Shown here piece after piece: positions 1 to 8,201 of a stretch of 30,074 nt of DNA. Location: assembly GCA_038523655.1 (NCBI GenBank), contig JBCBJG010000006.1, positions 1-30,074 of the forward strand, given 5' to 3'. The notes beneath the pieces were generated by a model that was not told the origin of the DNA, did not search any database, and worked only from the letters and a program-made list of their open reading frames with translations. This DNA comes from CALHAX01 sp038523655 (GTDB lineage: Bacteria; Pseudomonadota; Alphaproteobacteria; Rhizobiales; CALHAX01). The translations under genes and the position numbers were made by a program. Positions within the stretch are counted from its first letter, which is position 1, and every line of letters starts with the position of its first letter.

Positions 1-1486
1 CGTCCGCGTCGCGCTCACCACCGAGCGCCTCGACGTGCTCGCCGGGACGTTCGAGAGCCTGACGGGCGGGACGGGCACGGTGGCGGGCTCGCTCGCGTGG
101 GGTGGTGAGGGCGTCAGCGGTGGGAGTGGCGATGTGCTGCTGCTGGAAGCCGTCGGCGTGAGCGCGGGCGAGTGCCGCATGCGGATCGTCGGGGAGATCG
201 CCCGGGAAAATAGCTGCCTCCCGATTGCCGTGGAAATTCTTGCCATCGATGGTCTCGCCGGCCATTGGCGTGCCGATGATGCAGGCGAGTTCTTCTCCCG
301 CCTCGCGCACGGACGCCTGGCGGGTTGCACGCACACTCGCGATCGCCTCACTCGCTGTCACCGCACCATTGAAATCCGCCTGACCGCGCGCGGCGTCCGT
401 TAGGACGCCGAGGATCGCGACGAGGCGATCATGGCTGGTTTCATGGAGGTGATCAGCCTTCGTTGCGGCGAACAGCAGACGGTCGATCCGACGTCCGATA
501 ATGAACGAAAGCCATGAGTTGCCGCCGGTGCGGAATGAGGCGAGCACCTGGGCGAGCGCACGTTCCAGATCAGCGACGGCTTCGGGGCCCGTGTTAAGCG
601 CGGCCAGCGCATCGACGAGCACGACCTGGCGGTCAAGCCGGGCGAAGTGATCGGCGTAGAAGGGTTTGACGACCTGGGACTTATAGGCCTCGAAGCGTCG
701 TGCCATCATCGCATGAAGCGTACCGGACCGCGCATTGCTGGCGGACGTGTCGTTGCCTTCGAGATCGAGCGGAGAAAAAGTCAGCGCAGGTGAACCGTCG
801 AGGTCTCCGGGCAGCAGAAAACGACCGGGGGACAACGTCGAGAGCACATGGCTCGCGTCCCGGCAGGCGGAGAGATACGCGCGGAAAAGCCGGGCTCCTT
901 CCTCGGCAGTGGCATCGTCCTGCGACGCTGACGGGGGTGTGCGTTCCAGCCAAGCGAGCCAGTCGCGGGCGTAGGTGCTGCGCAGGGGGGCGCGAGCGAG
1001 AGCGACGGCCTCACGCGCCCAATCGTCGTACGTGCGCTCGAGCAGCGGCAGGTCCAGCAACCATTCGCCGGGGTAGTCGACGATGTCGAGGTGAAGCCTG
1101 CTGCGACCGGTAAGGCTCGCGAGCGAGCGGGAGAGAAAATCCGCCGGCTCGTATTCGAAGGTTAGGCGAAGCTGCGAAATGGTCCGCGTGCCATCCGGCC
1201 AGTCGCGCGTCGAGCGGTCGGTTGTGGCCGTGCCGCGTAACGTCGTGCGGTGGCGTTCATAGGCGAAGCGCGGGACGGTGTCGTCCGGTTGCGGCTCGAG
1301 GTAGACGGCGGTGATCAGGCCCTGGCGGACCGGCTCGAAAAACGGCAGACGGCCGCCATTCAGCAGATTGTCGACGAGCGCGGTAATGAAGACGGTTTTG
1401 CCCGCGCGCGAAAGCCCGGTGACGCCGAGCCGCACCGTCGGCGTGAGCCAGTCCCGCGCCGAGGTGGCAAGATCATCGAGGATCAT
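1..1486 (-). CDS. ycjX: YcjX-family P-loop NTPase, cut by the left window edge
   Basis: The protein belongs to the YcjX/DUF463 family of predicted GTPases/ATPases, a stress-associated cytoplasmic family usually encoded beside the membrane protein YcjF. The start is ATG at 1486, with an in-frame GTG at 1498 as an alternative. A Walker A motif GLSRAGKT lies at residues 24-31. Further in are family-like segments: DIVDYPGEWLLDLPLL, VVLVDALAALN, FAATKADH, and near the C-terminus REAAIFPGDLPDDP. The start is only 15 bases after the metA stop, so the gene is probably co-transcribed with metA. The frame stays open to base 2, giving at least 495 residues. The last 60 or so residues (bases 2-181) are rich in Arg, Gln and Ala and do not resemble the usual YcjX tail; a frameshift or divergent tail is possible. 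The family call is firm; the biochemical role is not established. Confidence 0.85.
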   Translation of the reverse strand, partial: MILDDLATSARDWLTPTVRLGVTGLSRAGKTVFITALVDNLLNGGRLPFFEPVRQGLITAVYLEPQPDDTVPRFAYERHRTTLRGTATTDRSTRDWPDGTRTISQLRLTFEYEPADFLSRSLASLTGRSRLHLDIVDYPGEWLLDLPLLERTYDDWAREAVALARAPLRSTYARDWLAWLERTPPSASQDDATAEEGARLFRAYLSACRDASHVLSTLSPGRFLLPGDLDGSPALTFSPLDLEGNDTSASNARSGTLHAMMARRFEAYKSQVVKPFYADHFARLDRQVVLVDALAALNTGPEAVADLERALAQVLASFRTGGNSWLSFIIGRRIDRLLFAATKADHLHETSHDRLVAILGVLTDAARGQADFNGAVTASEAIASVRATRQASVREAGEELACIIGTPMAGETIDGKNFHGNREAAIFPGDLPDDPHAALARAHADGFQQQHIATPTADALTTPRERARHRARPARQALERPGEHVEALGGERDAD

Positions 1487-1501
1487 GGCGTCGTGCACCC
1501 A

Positions 1502-2428
1502 TTACTCGGTGCCGGTACCGATCGCGTGCATCTCGAACGGCGTCGTCTGATACATCTCGTTGATCCAGTTCGAGAAGAAGAGATGCGCGTGTGAGCGCCA
1601 GCGATTGCTCGGCGGGCGGGCCGGATCGTCTTCCGGATAATAATCCAGCGGCAGGCGTGGGGCACGACCCGCTTCGACATCCCGGTCATACTCACCGGCG
1701 AGCGTGTCCGTGTCGTATTCGATGTGGTTGAACATATAGTGCGCGCGGTTGGCCGGGTCGGCGACGAGGCACAGCCCGGCATGCGGTGAACTCATCAACA
1801 CCTCGAGGCCGGCATCCTTCGGCAAGTCCTCCTCGCGCACCTCCGTCCAGCGCGAGACGGGGATCGGGAAGCGATCGGAGAAGCCTCGCATCATTGGAGC
1901 GCCCGGGAGACGGTTCAGGTGGTTGAACACGCCAAAGCGTTTTTCGGTCAGCGCGTGTTTCGGGACGCCGTGAAAATGATAGAGCGCAGCCTGCGCGCCC
2001 CAGCAGACCGCGAGCAGCGAGTGTACGTGGCGTCCGCACCAGTCGAAGATCGTGCGCAACTCGCCCCAGTAGTCGACGTCTTCGAAATCGAGCAGCTCGA
2101 TGGGCGCGCCGGTGACGATCAAGCCGTCGAAACGCTCCGTCGCGACGTCCCGCCAAGGCCGATAGAATTCCTGCATGTGCGCGGCGGACGTGTTGCGTGA
2201 GACATGCTCCGACATGCGCACGAGGGTCAGTTCGACCTGAAGCGGGGTCGCGCCGATGAGCCGGGCGAATTGGGTCTCGGTGTTGATCTTCGTCGGCATC
2301 AGGTTGAGGAGCGCGATCCGCAGAGGGCGGATATCCTGGCGCGCCGCGGTCTCGTGCGACATCACGCTCACGCCCTCGGCTTCCAGCACCGGCCGCGCCG
2401 GCAGATCGTTTGGAATGCGAATGGGCAT
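1502..2428 (-). CDS. metA: Homoserine O-acetyltransferase (MetA family)
   Basis: This cytoplasmic enzyme acylates L-homoserine in the first committed step of methionine synthesis. The 308-residue product has the normal MetA length and begins MPIRIPNDLP at ATG 2428; an upstream extension to 2527 would read through the intergenic leader and looks spurious. The catalytic Cys is C142 in AVCWGAQAALY, and the His/Glu pair is H235/E237 in FNHIEYD. Residue 111 is Glu (TGAPIE, 106-111). In characterised MetA proteins Glu-111 goes with acetyl-CoA use and Gly-111 with succinyl-CoA use, so acetyltransferase activity is inferred. The gene lies 70 bases after an uncharacterised ATPase gene and 15 bases before ycjX on the same strand. 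No clear Shine-Dalgarno is visible and the leader can form two small hairpins. Confidence 0.95.
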   Translation of the reverse strand: MPIRIPNDLPARPVLEAEGVSVMSHETAARQDIRPLRIALLNLMPTKINTETQFARLIGATPLQVELTLVRMSEHVSRNTSAAHMQEFYRPWRDVATERFDGLIVTGAPIELLDFEDVDYWGELRTIFDWCGRHVHSLLAVCWGAQAALYHFHGVPKHALTEKRFGVFNHLNRLPGAPMMRGFSDRFPIPVSRWTEVREEDLPKDAGLEVLMSSPHAGLCLVADPANRAHYMFNHIEYDTDTLAGEYDRDVEAGRAPRLPLDYYPEDDPARPPSNRWRSHAHLFFSNWINEMYQTTPFEMHAIGTGTE

Positions 2429-2433
2429 GGTGG

Positions 2434-2485
2434 CTCGTGGGCTCGGACGAGTGGGCGACGCGGTGCGACAGGTGCAAGCGGCACC
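2434..2485 (-). promoter_or_regulatory. metA leader with two small hairpins
   Basis: Between the upstream stop (2499) and the metA ATG (2428) the minus strand can fold twice. GGTGC pairs with GCACC (2481-2485 with 2471-2475) across a 5-base loop. CTCGT pairs with ACGAG (2447-2451 with 2434-2438) across an 8-base loop, ending six bases before the ATG. The second hairpin covers the place where a ribosome site would be, which suggests some translational control, but both stems are only 5 bp and may be chance. The conserved core of the SAM-II riboswitch that often precedes alphaproteobacterial metA was looked for and not seen. Confidence 0.3.
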
Positions 2486-2498
2486 GGCCGTGAATGCC

Positions 2499-3374
2499 TT
2501 ATGTGGCGTTCGCGCCGGCCGCATCAATTGCCGAGGCGATAAGGGTGAGGATAGCGGTCGTATCCGGTGCGGCGGCGAGAGCGGCGGCGTCGACCGTCAC
2601 GCCATGATGATCCGCGATCGCCTCATAGACCGGCTGGCGGTACGCGAGAAGCTGGGCATAGCCCCAGCGAATGAACGCGTCCGGGTCCACCGCATCGTCT
2701 GCGAGATCCCCGTTCTCGCGCTTAAAGGTGTCCCAGCTCTTCGCGAGGAAGTCCGGCGCATAATACATTGGCTTCGGCGCGGCATCGAAGCGCTCGATCA
2801 GCGTTCGCGTATGGGCGTTGCTGCCGCGTAGATAGACCAGCAGGGTGTGATCCGTCAGGGTGCGGAGGACGGGGTCATCTGCGTCTTGCGGGTCGACGAC
2901 TTCGCAAAGACTGCCGCTCGCGTCGCACATGAAGTGGGCGTAGCCGTAGATATCGTGCGCCTTGTCGATGAACTGGGGCACGTCGAGCATGGCGGAAATT
3001 TCGGCCGCGCGATGCTGCTGCTGCCGGTGGACATATTCCTTGAACGGGATGCCGCCTTTCGCGGGGGCTCCGGGTTTGCCGAGATAGGTCGACAGCGGCG
3101 AGAGATTGGCGAAGCGCAGGTTGGAGGAAATGTAAATCGAGTCCGACAGGAGAAGCTCGCGCAGAAGCGGGACCTTCATGGCCTCGCGCTTGAAGTTGTC
3201 GACGATGTGTTCGCCCATATAGCGCGTGCCGATCCGGTAATCGGCCGAATAGTGAAACCACGAATCTGCGCGGAGGCGGTCGGCGAGCCAGGTCTTGCCG
3301 AGACCGGACATGCCGAAGACGGTGACGGCCTTGCGGGGGGCGGCAAGGAATTCTTCTCCGCTGGCGTAGCGCAT
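2499..3374 (-). CDS. Uncharacterised P-loop ATPase/kinase-like protein
   Basis: This is a 291-residue soluble protein with a clear Walker A motif, GMSGLGKTWLADRL, at residues 21-34, close to the N-terminus. Segments such as YRIGTRYMGEHIVDNFK and DHTLLVYLRGSN look well ordered, and the layout (P-loop first, long substrate-like region after) recalls small-molecule kinases or zeta-toxin-like kinases. I cannot assign it to a named family. No signal peptide or membrane segment is visible. It precedes metA by 70 bases on the same strand and follows a methyltransferase gene across a 183-base gap, so it could head a metA-ycjX transcript. ATG 3374 is the first plausible start; the upstream bases show no good ribosome site. 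That it is a real gene is likely from length, composition and motif; the substrate is unknown. Confidence 0.75.
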   Translation of the reverse strand: MRYASGEEFLAAPRKAVTVFGMSGLGKTWLADRLRADSWFHYSADYRIGTRYMGEHIVDNFKREAMKVPLLRELLLSDSIYISSNLRFANLSPLSTYLGKPGAPAKGGIPFKEYVHRQQQHRAAEISAMLDVPQFIDKAHDIYGYAHFMCDASGSLCEVVDPQDADDPVLRTLTDHTLLVYLRGSNAHTRTLIERFDAAPKPMYYAPDFLAKSWDTFKRENGDLADDAVDPDAFIRWGYAQLLAYRQPVYEAIADHHGVTVDAAALAAAPDTTAILTLIASAIDAAGANAT

Positions 3375-3496
3375 GAGAGGTCCGGGCGGTCGGCAGGGTG
3401 GGCGTTGAAGCGGGGCTGCGCGGTTATGCCGAGCGCGGTGGGTGCTGTCTATTGTCCGGGCAATGCGGCATCACGCTATGCCGTTGGGGCTTTGCG

Positions 3497-3557
3497 CTAC
3501 GCGCGTAGTGCACCTGCAGGTGCGGGCCGGGCCGGGCGGGTCTAGCCGGGCCGGGCG
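3497..3557. repeat. Two adjacent perfect palindromes followed by a 13-bp direct repeat
   Basis: Within the 183-base gap between the methyltransferase and the ATPase genes lie CTACGCGCGTAG (3497-3508, perfect 12-bp palindrome) and GCACCTGCAGGTGC (3510-3523, perfect 14-bp palindrome), one base apart. Next come two copies of GCCGGGCCGGGCG (3526-3538 and 3545-3557) separated by 6 bases. The block starts directly after the methyltransferase stop codon. It could be a transcription terminator without a U-tract, or an operator for the downstream ATPase-metA genes. The sequence shows only the symmetry, not the function. Confidence 0.6.
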
Positions 3558-4175
3558 TCAGCCACTCTGGGCCTTCGTCGCCAAGATCGCGTGAAGTGGG
3601 CTTCGGCTGCCGTCGAAGCTGGGACCTTCGAAGGTCTCGAACGTTTCGACCCGCATGCCGCGCTCGCTCAGGTGCGCCCGCAACTCGTCGGCCTCGTAGT
3701 AGGCGTAGAGCCGATCAAGTTTATCGCGGCCTTCGCCCCGCCCGCCCTTCATGGCGAGATAGAGTACGCCGCCGGTCTTCAGGCCTGCGACGACCCGGGT
3801 GAGAATATCCGGGAATGCGGCACGAGGCGCATGGTGCAGCGACCACGCCGCCCAGATGCCATCGAACACGGCGTGGAAATTAAACTCCTCGAACCGCATG
3901 ACCGTCACATCGAGGCCGTAACGGCGACGCGCTTGTGCGGCGAGGCCGGCGGACCCGTCGAGCGCTGTGACGGCGAACCCCTCGGTTTTCATGTACGCGG
4001 CGGCCCAGCCACTGCCGGCACCGAGATCGCAGGCGTGACCGCCCTCCGGCAGTCGCGCGATAAAGCGGGCAAGCTGTTTCTCATCGCGTGCGTCGGCAAA
4101 GGCGTCCGCGTACGTCTCGGCATGCGCATCGTAGAACGCGAGTGTCTCGTCGTCTGAGGCGTTGGATGCGGTCAC
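3558..4175 (-). CDS. Class I SAM-dependent methyltransferase
   Basis: This is a predicted cytoplasmic methyltransferase of about 205 residues with the class I Rossmann core. Motif I is HACDLGAGSGWAAAYM, the acidic end of the next strand is VTALDGS, and a later motif is FDGIWAAWSLHHAPR. The substrate cannot be told from sequence. I place the start at GTG 4175 (MTASNASDDETLAFYDAHAE), not at the longer ATG 4235. The extra 20 codons cover a strong hairpin terminator (4218-4255) and a TATACT -10-like element (4206-4211). GTG 4175 also has GAGGG about ten bases upstream. The N-terminal AFYDAHAETYADAF is typical of small-molecule methyltransferases. It is separated from katG by the terminator, so it probably has its own promoter. 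Confidence 0.85.
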   Translation of the reverse strand: MTASNASDDETLAFYDAHAETYADAFADARDEKQLARFIARLPEGGHACDLGAGSGWAAAYMKTEGFAVTALDGSAGLAAQARRRYGLDVTVMRFEEFNFHAVFDGIWAAWSLHHAPRAAFPDILTRVVAGLKTGGVLYLAMKGGRGEGRDKLDRLYAYYEADELRAHLSERGMRVETFETFEGPSFDGSRSPLHAILATKAQSG

Positions 4176-4205
4176 GACTGAGGCCCTCGCGCTACCATTC
4201 TCTCC

Positions 4206-4211
4206 AGTATA
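4206..4211 (-). promoter_or_regulatory. Candidate -10 element for the methyltransferase gene
   Basis: On the minus strand the hexamer TATACT matches five of six positions of the sigma-70 -10 consensus and lies about 30 bases upstream of the proposed GTG start at 4175. No good -35 box is found at 16-18 bases, where the sequence is occupied by the terminator stem. It is therefore a partial promoter match. Confidence 0.4.
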
Positions 4212-4217
4212 ACGCAA

Positions 4218-4255
4218 AACGGCGGCGCCCTGCATCGATCAAGAGCGCCGCCGTT
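4218..4255. terminator. Rho-independent terminator after katG, symmetric
   Basis: AACGGCGGCGC (4218-4228) and GCGCCGCCGTT (4245-4255) form a perfect 11-bp GC-rich stem with a 16-base loop. In the katG direction (minus) the stem runs into TTTT. In the plus direction it is followed by CGTTTT. It begins about 43 bases after the katG stop codon and best fits as the katG terminator. Confidence 0.75.
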
Positions 4256-4297
4256 CGTTTTCCTACCGTCTGCGCGGAGCAGAAGGGCCGTTAAGCA

Positions 4298-6511
<2,214 letters not shown>

Positions 6512-6638
6512 GCGGGTTCCTTCTCTCTTGGTGATCGACCCTCGCGTGATCGCCGGCGCGGCGTGGCGCGCGCGATGGGGTCGTAGATGGCTGGGCAGCT
6601 TTCGGGAGCCGTCCGTGCTTGCGTGGTAGCAGTGATGT

Positions 6639-6681
6639 CCGATCAGGACCAATTGCATTCGATGATCGGCCTGATAATCAG
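6639..6681. promoter_or_regulatory. Candidate OxyR operator in the katG-oxyR divergent region
   Basis: The oxyR-proximal part of the 175-base intergenic region carries nested inverted repeats. CCGATCA (6639-6645) mirrors TGATCGG (6663-6669), and CTGAT-A-ATCAG (6671-6681) is an 11-bp palindrome ending five bases before the oxyR ATG. LysR-type regulators, including OxyR, bind such dyads over their own promoter and the divergent target. The exact OxyR consensus is not matched, so this rests on position and symmetry. Confidence 0.45.
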
Positions 6682-6686
6682 AGCTG

Positions 6687-7613
6687 ATGAAAAGCCTTAC
6701 ACTCCGACAGCTTCAATACTTCGATGCCATCGCCCGGCACGGCCATTTCGGTCGGGCGGCGGAAGCGTGCGCCGTGACGCAGCCGGCGCTGTCCATGCAG
6801 CTCAAGGAGCTGGAGGCGACGCTCGGCACACCGCTCCTCGAGCGCAGCGGACGACACGTTCGGCTGAGCGCTTTTGGCGAGGCGGCGTTGGCGCGCGCGC
6901 GCGATGCACTGCAGGCCATCGACGACATCGGGGATCTTGCACGCACGGCGCGCGGCGAACTTTCCGGTCGGCTGCGGATTGGGGTGATCCCGACGATCGC
7001 GCCGTATCTGTTGCCGAAAATTCTCGCCACGTTGGGCCAGACCTTTCCGACCGCCGATCCGCATGTCCGTGAGACGGTGACGCCGGTGCTGCTCAGCGAG
7101 ATCGCCGACGGTGGCCTAGATCTCGCGATCCTCGCATTGCCGACGTCCGAGGCGGCGCTTGAGGAGTTCGCTCTGTTCGAGGAGCCGTTTCTGCTCGTGC
7201 GCCCGCTCGCTGAAGCCGCGGCGCCCCCGCCGGATGTCGAGGCGCTGCGGCAGATGCGGCTGCTTCTGCTCGAAGAGGGGCATTGCTTTCGCGATCAGGC
7301 GCTCGCTGTCTGCGGCATTGGTGCAAGTGCGCCCCGCGAAGTGCTGGATGCGAGTTCGCTGTCGACCCTCGTGCAGATGGTCAGTGCCGGCATTGGCGTC
7401 ACGTTGATCCCGGCCATGGCGCGCGACGTGGAGACCCGCTCGGCGCAGGTCGCGATTTCGCATTTCGGGACGCCGGAGCCGACGCGGACGATCGGGGTTG
7501 TGTGGCGTGCTGCGAGCCCGCTTGCCGCGCAGTTCCGTAAGCTGGGCGGCGCGTTGGCGGGGAGCCTGCGACCGGTCCGAGCGGATTGCGACACAACGAA
7601 CGAGAGCGGCTGA
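6687..7613 (+). CDS. oxyR: LysR-type peroxide sensor OxyR
   Basis: This is a 308-residue transcription factor with an N-terminal winged helix-turn-helix (about 5-64, including GRAAEACAVTQPALSMQLKE) and a C-terminal effector domain. The redox cysteines are C200 and C209 in GHCFRDQALAVC. The eight-residue spacing and the GHC..RDQA context are those of E. coli OxyR C199/C208, where peroxide forms a disulfide that switches promoter binding. It diverges from katG, the classic OxyR target, and probably also represses its own promoter. The ribosome site before ATG 6687 is weak. Just after the stop, ACGATC-GTTT-GATCGT (7613-7628) can form a short hairpin without a U-tract. Confidence 0.95.
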   Translation: MKSLTLRQLQYFDAIARHGHFGRAAEACAVTQPALSMQLKELEATLGTPLLERSGRHVRLSAFGEAALARARDALQAIDDIGDLARTARGELSGRLRIGVIPTIAPYLLPKILATLGQTFPTADPHVRETVTPVLLSEIADGGLDLAILALPTSEAALEEFALFEEPFLLVRPLAEAAAPPPDVEALRQMRLLLLEEGHCFRDQALAVCGIGASAPREVLDASSLSTLVQMVSAGIGVTLIPAMARDVETRSAQVAISHFGTPEPTRTIGVVWRAASPLAAQFRKLGGALAGSLRPVRADCDTTNESG

Positions 7614-7701
7614 CGATCGTTTGATCGTGACGGACTGAGCATGGCTGCTGCGGCATGCTAGATGAGGGTGGATGTCAGCGCTCACGGTCTGGAGATCAAA
7701 T

Positions 7702-8136
7702 ATGCGCAGCTTCCTCGCACGCTTTGCAACACGCCGGAGTGCGCTGCTCGGTTTGTTCGGCGCGCTTGTGCTCGGTGTCGGGTTTTCAGTTTTTTCTCCG
7801 GGTGGCGCCTATGCGTTCCCGGATATCAGCCCGGCCAAGGCGGCGCAGCTGATCAAGGCACGAGCGGACGTGGTCGTGCTCGATATCCGCACACCGGGCG
7901 AGTATCGCGCCGGGCACATCGCCGGTGCCGTCAACGTGGACTATTACGACGATGGATACCGCGCGGCGCTCGCCAAGCTCGACCCGGCAAAAACCTACAT
8001 CATGCACTGCAAGCGGGGCGGGCGGAGCAGTTGGTCGCTGAAGGCGTTCCGCGATCTCGGCTTCACCGATATCCGCCACATGCGCGCCGGTATGGATGGC
8101 TGGTTGCGCGCGGGCTTGCCGGTGGTGCGGCCCTAG
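7702..8136 (+). CDS. Exported rhodanese-domain protein
   Basis: This is a single-domain rhodanese (sulfurtransferase-like) protein of 144 residues with an N-terminal export signal. The start chosen is ATG 7702 because GGAG lies eight bases upstream; an ATG at 7672 would add ten residues before the signal. Residues 10-38 form the signal: TRR, then a hydrophobic stretch, then AYA as a likely cleavage site. The twin arginines leave Tat export possible. The rhodanese part starts near residue 40 (FPDISPAKAAQLI), contains VVLDIRTPGEYRAGHIAGA and ends with the active-site loop CKRGGRS, whose catalytic cysteine is C103. It should act in the periplasm on persulfide sulfur. It stands alone between oxyR and a convergent reductase-like gene. 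A link to the sox genes further on is only a thought. Confidence 0.92.
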   Translation: MRSFLARFATRRSALLGLFGALVLGVGFSVFSPGGAYAFPDISPAKAAQLIKARADVVVLDIRTPGEYRAGHIAGAVNVDYYDDGYRAALAKLDPAKTYIMHCKRGGRSSWSLKAFRDLGFTDIRHMRAGMDGWLRAGLPVVRP

Positions 8137-8137
8137 C

Positions 8138-8153
8138 TGCGGCATGCGCCGCA
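8138..8153. terminator. Hairpin between convergent genes
   Basis: TGCGGC-ATGC-GCCGCA starts two bases after the rhodanese stop and lies in the 65-base gap between two convergent genes. Position and symmetry suggest transcription termination for one or both, but there is no U-tract. Confidence 0.4.
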
Positions 8154-8201
8154 CGGTGATCGCTGCGGTTTGCGTTGTGCTCGGCCCCGGAACCGCGGAC
8201 G

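Noticed and set aside
2429..2498. SAM-II riboswitch upstream of metA
   Set aside because: A GGTGC/GCACC hairpin recalls it, but the conserved UGAUUU-like and GCUAAA segments of SAM-II are missing.
3510..3523. LuxR-type lux box
   Set aside because: GCACCTGCAGGTGC has ACCTG/CAGGT ends but is 14 bp, not the usual 18-20 bp, and no LuxR or autoinducer gene is near.
4176..4235. Longer methyltransferase start at ATG 4235
   Set aside because: It would translate the katG terminator and a -10-like element; GTG 4175 has a ribosome site.
7613..7628. Terminator after oxyR
   Set aside because: The stem is only 6 bp with a 4-base loop and no U-tract, so it is mentioned under oxyR only.
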